From: SAR324 cluster bacterium
GTDB taxonomy: Bacteria; SAR324; XYD2-FULL-50-16
Length of the DNA: 64,000 nt
Reading direction: 5' to 3'
Assembly (NCBI GenBank): GCA_028282885.1
Contig: JANQGX010000074.1
Coordinates: 31,732-95,731, forward strand
The position numbers and the translations under genes are program-made. Shown here in pieces: positions 1 through 8,386 of this stretch (positions are counted from its first letter, which is position 1; the number at the start of each line of letters is the position of its first letter). The notes below the pieces were generated by a model. That model did not search any database, was not told the DNA's origin, and was given only the letters and a program-made list of their open reading frames with translations.

Positions 1-136
1 GTCGGGATGCAGTTTTTTCATCCGTTTTATCAGGTGTTTTGCCAGTCGGAGCCGGACTTTGAGTGGAGCAACCGGACGACCCAAGAACGACAAAGAAAAT
101 AACTATCGTCAGAAACTTAAAATGCGGAAACATCAT
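1..136 (-). CDS. Partial N-terminus of a putative lipoprotein
   Basis: Reading leftward from ATG codons at 136 or 133, the frame stays open to the window edge (about 44 residues). It begins with a hydrophobic stretch (FLTIVIFFVVLGSSGC) that ends in a cysteine followed by a Ser/Pro/Thr/Lys-rich tail. That is the usual layout of a lipoprotein signal peptide, although the residues before the Cys fit the lipobox poorly. No clear ribosome binding site is visible. It lies on the same strand as and downstream of the nikL-like gene, so it may belong to the same nickel-related transcript. The function cannot be judged because the rest lies outside the window. Confidence 0.5.
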   Translation of the reverse strand, partial: MMFPHFKFLTIVIFFVVLGSSGCSTQSPAPTGKTPDKTDEKTASR

Positions 137-298
137 ATTTTCAATAAGTTGGTATTTAGAACTGTCGGGTAGATGCGCACATTTAACAGATACAACGGCG
201 AATTCCATTGAAGCTGCAGACAACTAAGCGCGTGTTAGCTTGCAATTTATAACAGGGGGATGATTTTGAAAAGCACCAAGTTTTTTCAGGCAGGAGGT

Positions 299-325
299 GG
301 TCAGCTCTAGCAGGAGTCGCTGACC
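299..325. repeat. Inverted repeat downstream of nikL
   Basis: GGTCAGC (299-305) and GCTGACC (319-325) are perfect inverted arms around a 13-base spacer. The repeat lies just past the end of the nikL-like gene on its transcript. No T-run follows on the minus strand, so it is not a convincing intrinsic terminator. It could stabilise the transcript or be part of the adjacent DnaA-box cluster. Confidence 0.4.
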
Positions 326-327
326 GG

Positions 328-360
328 TGTGGATAACAGGAGTTGTGGATTCCTGTGGAT
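328..360. promoter_or_regulatory. Cluster of three DnaA-box-like sites
   Basis: TGTGGATAA at 328-336 is the exact complement of the consensus DnaA box TTATCCACA. Two more TGTGGAT heptamers in the same orientation follow at 344-350 and 354-360; each matches a DnaA box at 7 of 9 positions. Three same-direction copies within 33 bases is more than expected by chance. Whether DnaA binds is inference; no origin-associated gene is visible nearby. Confidence 0.4.
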
Positions 361-364
361 GGAC

Positions 365-964
365 TTAACCCGATTTTCGATATCGAATATAGGCAGCCAG
401 GCCGATGAGACCTATGATGTAGCCAATCCCCCCCAGAACATCCCTCAAAGTGACTCTCTCTTCTTGTTGTTGCACCAGCATCTTGTGTATGGGTTGCAGC
501 TTTTTATCCAGGGTCTGTTCAATCATTGATTCCAACTGACCTCGCTCTGTTCTGATATCGGAGGAACTCTTAATTTCTTCAATTTCGGGGGATTGGGCAC
601 GCTCATCTTTCAGTTCGGTCTCTGTTCCGGTGGCGAGATCGGAAAAGTCCTTCGTTGTAAGGCTCCATTCAGCGCGATGTCCCATTCCGGCGTTCAGGAC
701 AATATGCAACGGACCAAGTTTCTCCACGCTGAAGGAGTATTCTCCCATTTTGTTAGTTTTTCCTTTGCTAACAAGATTCCCCAGGTCGTCACGTGCTTCA
801 ACTGTTCCATTCACCACCTTTTTACCCCCTGAAAACTTGCTTTGGGTGTACACAGTGTTTTCCTCAGCCCATGCAAAGATGATCACCTTATGAGCAAATA
901 CATCGCCTGTAGGGAGGCATGCGATAACCAGCCCCAGAACCAGTAATGGAATTCGATGATTCAT
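365..964 (-). CDS. NikL/CbiL-like periplasmic nickel-transport accessory protein
   Basis: A 199-residue protein with a cleavable signal peptide (residues 1-24, ending VFAH), a carboxypeptidase-regulatory-like beta domain (about 25-105), a charged linker with coiled-coil character (about 110-175) and one C-terminal membrane helix (about 178-195). This layout matches the NikL/CbiL additional component of ECF-type nickel/cobalt transporters, which is anchored outside the inner membrane. The mature N-terminus starts with His, as is common where the first residues bind metal. It lies downstream of the NikK-like gene on the same strand and close to nikR, which supports nickel rather than cobalt. 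The membrane components (NikM, NikQ, NikO) are not in the window. Confidence 0.65.
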   Translation of the reverse strand: MNHRIPLLVLGLVIACLPTGDVFAHKVIIFAWAEENTVYTQSKFSGGKKVVNGTVEARDDLGNLVSKGKTNKMGEYSFSVEKLGPLHIVLNAGMGHRAEWSLTTKDFSDLATGTETELKDERAQSPEIEEIKSSSDIRTERGQLESMIEQTLDKKLQPIHKMLVQQQEERVTLRDVLGGIGYIIGLIGLAAYIRYRKSG

Positions 965-1054
965 TTTACTCCTGATATTTGCCGTTAGATGCGCAAAACG
1001 GTCGATCTTTCATAGACTGATCATGGGAAATCTCCCAACCTCATTCGGGATGCC

Positions 1055-1822
1055 CTATTTATTCCATTCGTGAAACCTGACCCAGAGTACTGCGCCCAAC
1101 TCCACGTCTTTCATTTCTTCACCATGTTTGATCCGGTAATCTGCCTCATTCAATGCAGCAAAACCCCACCATCCAGTCTCCGGTGCAGCGTATGTGAAGA
1201 CACCGTTCTTATCCGCCTTAATGGTCTGTGTGACCATATATTCGGTCGGTGCCTTTGATTTACCATCTCGATTCAGGAATTCCACTTCAACTTCGGCGAA
1301 AGGGACCTCTTTTCCGTCCAGTTTGACTATTCCCTGAAAAACATTGCCCGTATACAATCCAAAAGGCTTGGACAGGGGGACTATTTCCGTTTTTAATCCC
1401 AACTCCCGATCCCAACCTTCGTCATCTCCGAAGGCGGTTACAATCGTCTTGGTATAGTGAATGATATAACAATCTTCAGCAGGCTCCCAGTATGGTTGCG
1501 GTGTCATCACGAACCAGTAAACGCCTGGCTTCTTTACCTTGTATGCAGTTTCCCAGGCTGTCCGGTTGAAAAATCGAAAATGGGTTAAACCTCCGCTTAA
1601 ATCCTGGCTTTGGTTTCCTGTATGGAGATGTACTTCTGGTTTTAACAAATCCATCCCTACTCTTTCAAAAGGATGTGAAAAGGCAAAAATCACGCGCAAA
1701 GTCCTGTTATCATTCTGCATGACCATGGAGTCAGATGGAATGACCAGACCAAAATGAGCATATGCATTTTGAAAAAGAGGGATCAGCAACAAAGCAATCA
1801 TCAGGCCGAATACTTTTTTCAT
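1055..1822 (-). CDS. DUF4198 (NikK-like) periplasmic nickel-uptake protein
   Basis: A 255-residue protein with a signal peptide ending NAYAH, so mature residue 1 is probably His, followed by a DUF4198 domain with two beta-sandwich-like parts (about 25-140 and 145-240). DUF4198 proteins such as NikK accompany ECF or ABC nickel transporters and are thought to bind Ni(II) outside the membrane. Aromatic and histidine-rich segments (HLHTGN, WFVMTPQPYW, CYIIHYTK) fit a metal- or ligand-binding role. It is transcribed divergently from nikR across an intergenic region holding a candidate NikR site, and it precedes the nikL-like gene by about 90 bases, probably in one operon. Nickel repression is the likely control. 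Confidence 0.7.
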   Translation of the reverse strand: MKKVFGLMIALLLIPLFQNAYAHFGLVIPSDSMVMQNDNRTLRVIFAFSHPFERVGMDLLKPEVHLHTGNQSQDLSGGLTHFRFFNRTAWETAYKVKKPGVYWFVMTPQPYWEPAEDCYIIHYTKTIVTAFGDDEGWDRELGLKTEIVPLSKPFGLYTGNVFQGIVKLDGKEVPFAEVEVEFLNRDGKSKAPTEYMVTQTIKADKNGVFTYAAPETGWWGFAALNEADYRIKHGEEMKDVELGAVLWVRFHEWNK

Positions 1823-2022
1823 ATTAATCTCTCAAAAGTGTTATTTATTTTATAATCGTGTTACAAAATGCAGCTTAATTTTCTCCTACAAATTTGTCAA
1901 TATCTGTTTATTGGAAATACACGGTTTACATTATGCTGGTGCAGATCGTCGGTTCCGGAGCTGAACAGAAATATGGATATAACCAATTGCCAATTTCAGG
2001 TGATACGGCTTACATTGATAGG

Positions 2023-2049
2023 GTGATACTAATGACCAAATAGTAATAC
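2023..2049. promoter_or_regulatory. Candidate NikR operator between nikK-like and nikR genes
   Basis: GTGATAC (2023-2029), a 13-base spacer, then GTAATAC (2043-2049). As I recall it, the NikR signal described for several non-enteric bacteria is GTGTTAC-N13/14-GTAACAC; each half here matches 6 of 7. The two outer 9-mers are inverted at 7 of 9 positions. It sits in the 335-base divergent region between the transport genes and nikR, where one site could control both. A further GTGATAC half-site lies at 2000-2006, 23 bases upstream. Confidence 0.65.
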
Positions 2050-2157
2050 TCTTTGAAGTGTTTATCCGTGAACTATAAATCGGAAAGATCTGTCGATATC
2101 AAGCAACTGCGGGAAACCTTCGCGAAACTGTGAATTTATAAGACAACGAGTGAGATC

Positions 2158-2577
2158 ATGACCAAAACCATCAGATTTGGTGTTTCGATTGACGAGAGGC
2201 TATTGAAGCGATTTGACGACCTGATTGCCAACAAGGGCTATGTGAACAGATCAGAAGCAGTGAGGGATTTGATCCGAAATAATCTGGTTAATGAACAGTG
2301 GGAAACCAATGACGAAGAAGCCGTTGGGACCATTACCCTGGTATATGATCATCATACGAGGGAACTTACCGATAAACTCACAGAGCACCAACATGCCTAC
2401 CATCATCACATCATCTCATCAATGCATGTTCATCTTGATGCACACAACTGTCTTGAGGTTGTTGTTGTGAAAGGCAAACCGGAGATAATTAAACGTCTGT
2501 CGGATGAACTGATCGGTAATAAAGGGGTCAAACACGGCAAACTGGTGACAACAACGGCCGGCAAAGACATAGCATGA
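2158..2577 (+). CDS. nikR: Nickel-responsive transcriptional regulator NikR
   Basis: A 139-residue protein with an N-terminal ribbon-helix-helix DNA-binding domain (about 1-48; basic RFGVSI beta strand) and a C-terminal ACT-like nickel-binding domain (about 55-135). The high-affinity nickel ligands of the family can be placed at His90 and His92 (MHVHLD) and Cys98 (HNCLEV), with the partner His in the HHH run at 82-84. Length is typical. When loaded with Ni(II) this family represses nickel uptake genes, here most likely the divergent NikK/NikL-like pair through the site at 2023-2049. murJ follows 44 bases downstream but looks functionally unrelated. Confidence 0.93.
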   Translation: MTKTIRFGVSIDERLLKRFDDLIANKGYVNRSEAVRDLIRNNLVNEQWETNDEEAVGTITLVYDHHTRELTDKLTEHQHAYHHHIISSMHVHLDAHNCLEVVVVKGKPEIIKRLSDELIGNKGVKHGKLVTTTAGKDIA

Positions 2578-2621
2578 ACCTGTTACTTCTTTGATCCATA
2601 GATCCCTTCCCAATCCGACCT

Positions 2622-4187
2622 ATGTCTTTGTCCCCGGAAAATCACAACAAAAGCTTCAAGTCTATCAGCCTGATTGCGATTATTACATCCTTTAGCAGAA
2701 TACTCGGGCTAGTCAGGGAAATAGTTATCGCCGCATTTCTGGGGACAACTGTTTACAGTGATGCCTTTACCATTGCTTTTTCGATTCCGAATTTTTTCCG
2801 CCGATTGTTCTCGGAGGGGATTCTCGTCAGCATTTTTGTTCCTGTATTTACTTCAATCAGAAAACAGAAGGGTGATCAGGAAGCCATGGTTTTTGCCGGA
2901 CGATTCTTTTGGATTGTAAGTATAATTCTTCTCTGTTTTTGTCTGACGGCCGCGGTTTTTTCCACTGCCATAATTGAATACTGCCTGGCAGTTGGATTGA
3001 CGGGAGAAACGCTGGATATCTCCTCTTATCTGATGCGGTTGATGATCCTGTATATTTTGTTGATTACACTGGCATCGATTATTCAGGGTGTTTTGAATTC
3101 GTTTTCAGTCTTCTGGGTATCAGCACTGACACCGGTTCTGTTGAATGTCTGTGTGATTGTCATGGCACTGATTCTGTCCCCTTTGCTGGACAATCCGGCA
3201 ACCGGGTTTGCAATTGGTGTACTGGTTGGGGGAGTTGTCCAACTGATCTTTCAGGTTCCATTTGCCCGAAAGTTGGGATTGTGTTTCAAAATCGGAGATC
3301 GGTTGATAGATCCGGAGATAAAAAAGCTTCTATTGTTGGCGGTTCCAGCAGTAGTTGGGATGGGGGTCTATCAAATCAATATTCTGATCGGCAACAGTAT
3401 TGCCTCCACCCTTGAAGTTGGTTCGATATCATCGCTGAAATTCAGCAGCAGGTTGCTGGAACTCATCATAGGAATAGTTGTCGTGTCGGCCACAACGGTA
3501 TTGCTTCCCAAATTTTCCGAGCTTCACGTTGGTGGCAAATTGGACCGCATAAGAGAAGATTTGATAAAATCGATGAGACTTCTGGCATTTGTGTCCATAC
3601 CATTGTCAGCGGGAGGATTTTTATTGTCATCCGAAATTGTCTCCCTGCTGTTCAGTCGGGGCCGTTTTGATGCACAATCAATAGCCTTAACAGCCTCTGC
3701 TTTCCGCTTGCATCTGATCGGTCTCTGCTTCATCGCCTGGAACAGGGTTTTGTTAACCGGCTTTCAGGCAACCGGTTCCACAAAAAGAATGGTTCAGTCG
3801 GGGATAATTATAATCGGAGCCCACTTCTTGACGGCCATATGGTTGTCCAGCTTCATGGGGCACGAAGGGGTGGCCGCTGCTATGTCGATCAGCCAGATTC
3901 TGCATTCCATCATACTGGTACTTTTCTTGCGTGAATTGTTTTCCAAAAGCGGCTTTCTGAACGAAATGATTAAAGGAACCGGAACCACTGTGATTTCAAC
4001 AACGATAATGCTGCTTTTCTTGATTCCGATTCAATTGGGTCTGGAAAAAATTGCCCTGCCGGAAGCTGCGAAGTTGATTACGCTGGTTATTTTGGGAGGA
4101 ACGGTTTTCTTCCTGGCGTCAGTCATGTTCAAAAGCAGGGAGATGAAAATCATACTAGCGTTCATTAAAAAAAATCCTGACAGCTAA
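2622..4187 (+). CDS. murJ: Lipid II flippase MurJ
   Basis: A 521-residue polytopic inner-membrane protein of the MviN/MurJ branch of the MOP superfamily, with about 14 hydrophobic segments along its whole length. The N-terminal signature is visible: SRILGLVREIVIAAFLGT, then SDAFTIAFSIPNFFRRLFSEG with the family's conserved arginines in helix 2. MurJ flips lipid-linked peptidoglycan precursor to the periplasm. The ATG at 2622 directly precedes the conserved N-terminal helix. The stop codon abuts the lepB start with no gap, so the two are very likely cotranscribed and translationally coupled. Confidence 0.93.
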   Translation: MSLSPENHNKSFKSISLIAIITSFSRILGLVREIVIAAFLGTTVYSDAFTIAFSIPNFFRRLFSEGILVSIFVPVFTSIRKQKGDQEAMVFAGRFFWIVSIILLCFCLTAAVFSTAIIEYCLAVGLTGETLDISSYLMRLMILYILLITLASIIQGVLNSFSVFWVSALTPVLLNVCVIVMALILSPLLDNPATGFAIGVLVGGVVQLIFQVPFARKLGLCFKIGDRLIDPEIKKLLLLAVPAVVGMGVYQINILIGNSIASTLEVGSISSLKFSSRLLELIIGIVVVSATTVLLPKFSELHVGGKLDRIREDLIKSMRLLAFVSIPLSAGGFLLSSEIVSLLFSRGRFDAQSIALTASAFRLHLIGLCFIAWNRVLLTGFQATGSTKRMVQSGIIIIGAHFLTAIWLSSFMGHEGVAAAMSISQILHSIILVLFLRELFSKSGFLNEMIKGTGTTVISTTIMLLFLIPIQLGLEKIALPEAAKLITLVILGGTVFFLASVMFKSREMKIILAFIKKNPDS

Positions 4188-4778
4188 ATGATAAAGTTGA
4201 TTAGAGATTGGATTGCCGCATTGATATTTTCAATTATCTTTGCCCTGATTTTCAGAACCTGGTTTTATGCACCCTACAGGGTACCGACCGGTTCCATGGT
4301 TCAGACGATTCAGGTCGGTGATCATGTATTCGTAAACAAGCATGCCTACGGATTCCATATTCCATTCTTGGAAGATCCCCTGGCACAGAAGTCTGTTCAG
4401 CGGGAGGATGTTGTTGTTTTTACCTATCCCACGACCATAAGAGTGGATTATATCAAGCGAGTTATTGGCATTCCCGGTGATACGATTCAGATTGTTGGAG
4501 AAACTGTCTATATCAACGGTGAACCGGAACGTATGGATTATCTCTATTATGATCCGGATCTTTTACCTCTCCCTGAAGACATCGAAGTGGTGGTTCCCAA
4601 GGGAAAACTCTGGGTGATGGGGGATAACCGCAGGGATTCCAAAGACAGTAGGTATTGGGGATTTGTGGACATCGAGAATGTTCTGGGTAAAGCAGAGATC
4701 ATATTCTGGTCCCATAACCCGAAAATGCCTTTGACAAAGGGGCATCGCTACGATCGTATCGGCATCCGGCTGCATTGA
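4188..4778 (+). CDS. lepB: Signal peptidase I
   Basis: A 196-residue type I signal peptidase that removes Sec/Tat signal peptides at the periplasmic face. One N-terminal membrane anchor (about 8-25) is followed by the catalytic domain. The nucleophile Ser36 lies in PTGSMVQT, the general-base Lys90 in VDYIKRVIGIPGD, and the conserved box E motif GDNRRDSKDSRYWG follows near residue 145. It is shorter than the E. coli enzyme and has a single anchor, as in many non-enteric bacteria. It starts immediately after murJ and probably shares its transcript. Confidence 0.93.
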   Translation: MIKLIRDWIAALIFSIIFALIFRTWFYAPYRVPTGSMVQTIQVGDHVFVNKHAYGFHIPFLEDPLAQKSVQREDVVVFTYPTTIRVDYIKRVIGIPGDTIQIVGETVYINGEPERMDYLYYDPDLLPLPEDIEVVVPKGKLWVMGDNRRDSKDSRYWGFVDIENVLGKAEIIFWSHNPKMPLTKGHRYDRIGIRLH

Positions 4779-4918
4779 TACAGGCGTGCTGAAAGTGGTG
4801 GCAACAGATGAGGATTGTAGCGGTAATAAAATTATTGGTATAAGATTTTTTAACATCTCCTTTTCAAATGAAGATACCATTGAAAATTGAACAGGTGAAA
4901 AATCCATAACCTTTGGCT

Positions 4919-5716
4919 ATGAAGACTTCATTCCGAATTGGTGTTTTTCTGATTGCTTTCCTGATCAGCTCGGCACTGCTAATTGCCCAGGACATCAATT
5001 ATATTGAGAATAACGACGAATATGTGGATGCTCCTGTGGGTGACGCTGCCGCATTAAACGGCGGAGGTTCACAAGCGGGAGGAGGGGCTGCGGCTGCGAG
5101 TTGGGACAGGAAAGATCAGTTTAACTGCGGTTGGCTGAATTACGGTTTATCCGAGCCGGTTTACGAGCAATTCTCAGGTGAGAGTATTTTCGACGAAGGG
5201 AAATCGATCACGCAAATGTTCACCAATGTCACCTGGAATCATTTAAACGAACTTGGTTTTCAAATTCCGGCGGCCTGGTCATACGGAGCTGAGTTACTGT
5301 ATTTCGCATCCAATTCGGACAATATGTATTCGGGAGAGGGAAGTGTTTCGGGATCTTCAATCAACATGAATCTCTATATGGTCAGTGGATCGCTTCGTCT
5401 CTTTTTTCTGGATCCGGTCAAGGAATTTCTGCATCCATACTACGGCGTGGGTTGGGGATTCATTTTTGGTGATTTGACAACTGAACAGAATTTGACGGGT
5501 GACCATTATTACACAACCCTCAATGGATTGCTGGCTTACCAGGTGATGGGTGTGGAGTTTCTAATCGGCGCCAGGGCCGGCATGATGGCAGAGATTAAAA
5601 ATATGCGAGCTTCCGCTTCAACATCCAATGATCCTTTTGACCAGGGCGATGGAGACAGTGTTGATCTGACCTTTGACGGTGTAATCATGGGATTGACGGG
5701 ATTTTATAGGTTTTAA
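4919..5716 (+). CDS. Putative outer-membrane beta-barrel protein, unknown function
   Basis: From the ATG at 4919 (an in-frame TTG two codons upstream is less likely) the protein has a signal peptide ending LLIAQ, a Gly/Ala-rich low-complexity stretch, then alternating amphipathic segments with many aromatic and glycine residues and a terminal aromatic residue (GFYRF end). Such a C-terminal phenylalanine and short aromatic-edged strands are typical of outer-membrane barrels. It resembles small OmpW- or surface-antigen-like proteins only in general style, and I do not recognise the family. A cysteine in QFNCGW is the only one in the mature part. It stands alone, 140 bases after lepB. Confidence 0.6.
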   Translation: MKTSFRIGVFLIAFLISSALLIAQDINYIENNDEYVDAPVGDAAALNGGGSQAGGGAAAASWDRKDQFNCGWLNYGLSEPVYEQFSGESIFDEGKSITQMFTNVTWNHLNELGFQIPAAWSYGAELLYFASNSDNMYSGEGSVSGSSINMNLYMVSGSLRLFFLDPVKEFLHPYYGVGWGFIFGDLTTEQNLTGDHYYTTLNGLLAYQVMGVEFLIGARAGMMAEIKNMRASASTSNDPFDQGDGDSVDLTFDGVIMGLTGFYRF

Positions 5717-5787
5717 TCCGCAATCTCCAGCCCATGAGTTCGTAATACCATTCCTGTTTAAACTGTATTTTAATCGATAAACCAGAT

Positions 5788-6546
5788 ATGTTTTTCAGCC
5801 TTTCCAAAGTATTAATTTTTCTGACTGATCCTCTGTTCTATATTTTGCTTTTCGCGTTCATTGGCTTCATTCGGTTTAAACAGCGTCTGTTTCTGGTGCT
5901 ATTCCTGGCATTTTATCTTATATCGACGCCATTTGTGAGTCAGAAGCTGATCTATTTTCTTGAACACTTGAAAACGGAAAGTTTTGTAGAATCCCAGAAA
6001 TATGATGCCGCTATCGTGTTGGGTGGAATGATTGATTTAAACACCAGTTCTCACGAGAGAATCGAATTCAAGGATGCGGTGGACAGGATTCTGACCGGAA
6101 TTGACCTGCAACTGGAAGGAAAGACCAAATACCTGGTGATTGCTGGCGGCGAAGGGAGCCTGTTTCAGAAAGGACGTTCAGAGGCGATTCTTTTAAAAAG
6201 GTTTGCCCTAAAGACCGGTGTTGCAGAAGATGCTATTTTGCTCGATACCACTTCAAAAAACACCCACGAAAATGCCATCAACACTGCCGAGATTCTCAAT
6301 AAGTATAAGTTGGAAAAAACGGTGCTGATAACATCAGCTTTTCACATGTTTCGAGCGAATGGTTGTTTTCAGAAAGTGGGAATCAATCCCGATTTGTTGC
6401 CGGTTGACTTTAATGCCAAACCCCGAACTGCGGACTTCAGGGATTTCCTTCCTTCCTCATCCGCACTGAAAGAGAGTAATCGCTTTATTCATGAGGCATT
6501 GGGGATTATCGCCTACGGGATCACCGGAAGAGCAAAATATCTTTGA
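5788..6546 (+). CDS. YdcF/ElyC-type DUF218 membrane protein
   Basis: A 252-residue protein with two N-terminal membrane segments (about 8-28 and 32-50) and a DUF218 domain (about 75-235). Family motifs are AAIVLGGM near the start of the domain, VIAGGEGS, the TSKNTHENA box and TSAFHMFRA with its conserved His. Relatives such as E. coli ElyC and SanA act in envelope integrity and lipid-carrier-dependent polysaccharide synthesis; the biochemical activity is not settled. The neighbouring envelope genes are consistent. Its stop codon abuts the stop of the convergent cyclase-domain gene, leaving no intergenic space. Confidence 0.8.
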   Translation: MFFSLSKVLIFLTDPLFYILLFAFIGFIRFKQRLFLVLFLAFYLISTPFVSQKLIYFLEHLKTESFVESQKYDAAIVLGGMIDLNTSSHERIEFKDAVDRILTGIDLQLEGKTKYLVIAGGEGSLFQKGRSEAILLKRFALKTGVAEDAILLDTTSKNTHENAINTAEILNKYKLEKTVLITSAFHMFRANGCFQKVGINPDLLPVDFNAKPRTADFRDFLPSSSALKESNRFIHEALGIIAYGITGRAKYL

Positions 6547-8268
6547 TCAGGAATCAAACTCATCCCACAGGGAGGATTTCTTCTCCTTTCCGTTTTCATC
6601 TTCCTCATTCAACGGCCTGTTCTGCTCAACCGGTGGGATAACTGCCTTGTCACCGGATCCTGCTACTGTATCCAATGGGGCGTTGGAGAGGGTTTCTTCC
6701 AGCATATCGGGAATGGAAGAGTCAAGATTGGTTGTCCCGGCCATCCCCGTCATATTGTCTGGGAACTGTTCGTAAGTTCCCGTGCCTGTGGTCCCTTGAT
6801 CAGCAGTATTCAAGCCCTTACCCTGGGGGAGGGAATCTTCTGCGTAGTGCATATTGGTAACCAGCAACACTTGCTCGGTATCACCCAGGTTTACCGGCTT
6901 TAATTCAGACACCACCTGATGCGGAAACGAACCGTTGGCTTTATCCATCAGGGACGAACTGACCAGGATAGCTTCGGAATGTGCACAGGAGCATAGGTAT
7001 TCGGCAATACTGGCGGCTTTACCCAGGATGGTATAATTCACCGAATGGTGCCCGATGGTGCCGGCTAGACCTTCTGCGGAATGGATCCCTATTCCGAAAT
7101 CCAATTGTTTACGGTTGAGTACCTTTCTTTCGTGATTGATTGCCAGCCATTTTTGATTGACCTTCAAAGCAGTTCTTATGGAATTATCAATACTGTTGAT
7201 ACCTTCAAATAGCACATAAGCCTTGTCTCCAAGCACCTTGATAATCTGGCCTCCAAATTCCTTGAGAACGGATTCAAGCGGATCGATAAAATGAAATACA
7301 AAGTCGGCCACATCGTCCGGGGTTTTTTCTTCAATTCCTTCCTGTATATCCGGAATTCTTGCGCAAAGACAGGTAATTTCGGTCTTTCTCAAAACGGAAT
7401 CCCTGGAACCGTCTGCGGCTTCATCCATGCTGCTGATGACGGAATCCATCTTAGTTTTGCGTTTCTCCCGGTGATAGTCATCCAGGTGATTGATCATTTT
7501 GTTGAATGTGTCGTAGAGAAGGCCGATCTCTCCTTGATCCTTAGTCCTTAATTTGAAGTCGAAGTTCTTATTCGAGATCTGGCCAAAGGCATAAACCAGA
7601 TTGCGATAAATGCTTGTAATCGGAAGATAGGCAAGCCAGATGAAAACCAGTAGACAGATCATTAGAATACCAGCTCCCACCATTAGAGATTGTCTGGTTT
7701 TAGCCAGTATTTTTCCATAATCGAAAAGAATCTGAACCACGGCAATTCGTTTCTCTTCTCCGTTCCGGAAGACTATTATGTTTCTCAAGAAGTGAAGTAC
7801 AGGAATCGTGCGGTTTTCGAATTCATAGTTCAGCTTTTCGACAACAGTCTTCCTCCCTTCATTCTCTTCCAGTTTCTTAAGAAGGCTAAGCCCCACCTTT
7901 TTGTTGACAAACTCCTTGTTTGTGGAGGCGTAGTATTGGCCGCTGGGATAAAGGATTACTGAAATCTGCAGAAAACCTCCATCAACTTCATCGCTGATCT
8001 CTTCCATGGAATCATTCAGCGTTCTGTTGATTCGATCCTGATTCTTGTCGTAGAAGCTGGTCAGGGCAATGTCTGAAACGATGACCGAGGTGGTCTTGGC
8101 CAGTTCCTTGACCTGGTTGATTCGCGGTTCTGCGAGTTTCTGGATAAAGAGGTAGTTGATCAATGCTGTCAGACAAACAACCGTGAACACTGCAATCAGC
8201 ATGATCTTATAAACCAGTTTAAAGCTCAGAAGCGAAACACCGCTATCTTTCTCTTTAATTCCCGTCAT
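6547..8268 (-). CDS. Membrane sensor with HAMP and degenerate class III cyclase domain
   Basis: A 573-residue protein with a membrane helix (about 18-42), a periplasmic sensor region (about 43-195), a second helix (about 197-220), a HAMP domain (about 222-275), a class III adenylate/guanylate cyclase homology domain (about 290-465) and a Pro/Gly/Ser-rich acidic tail. The fold is recognisable from KVLGDKAYVLFEG and FGIGIHSAEGLAGTIG. However, the first metal-binding Asp is replaced (CARIPDI where FADIRGF is usual), and the transition-state Asn and Arg are missing (ASIAEYL in place of VNLAARL). It is therefore probably a non-catalytic relay or regulatory domain. It converges on the YdcF-like gene and follows the GspE-type gene on the same strand by 118 bases. 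Confidence 0.75.
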   Translation of the reverse strand: MTGIKEKDSGVSLLSFKLVYKIMLIAVFTVVCLTALINYLFIQKLAEPRINQVKELAKTTSVIVSDIALTSFYDKNQDRINRTLNDSMEEISDEVDGGFLQISVILYPSGQYYASTNKEFVNKKVGLSLLKKLEENEGRKTVVEKLNYEFENRTIPVLHFLRNIIVFRNGEEKRIAVVQILFDYGKILAKTRQSLMVGAGILMICLLVFIWLAYLPITSIYRNLVYAFGQISNKNFDFKLRTKDQGEIGLLYDTFNKMINHLDDYHREKRKTKMDSVISSMDEAADGSRDSVLRKTEITCLCARIPDIQEGIEEKTPDDVADFVFHFIDPLESVLKEFGGQIIKVLGDKAYVLFEGINSIDNSIRTALKVNQKWLAINHERKVLNRKQLDFGIGIHSAEGLAGTIGHHSVNYTILGKAASIAEYLCSCAHSEAILVSSSLMDKANGSFPHQVVSELKPVNLGDTEQVLLVTNMHYAEDSLPQGKGLNTADQGTTGTGTYEQFPDNMTGMAGTTNLDSSIPDMLEETLSNAPLDTVAGSGDKAVIPPVEQNRPLNEEDENGKEKKSSLWDEFDS

Positions 8269-8386
8269 TTTTTAACCTGATCTGTCATTATGGCGTTATC
8301 TGTTTTTCGGATTTACCGGGTCACACCCTAAAGGCCGCAAATGCATTGTGGAATTTCTATTGCAGCCGGAAAAACATCATCAAAAC

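Noticed and set aside
1823..2157. Possible cobalamin or other riboswitch in the nickel region
   Set aside because: No conserved B12-box or other riboswitch core is seen; the NikR site is a sufficient explanation.
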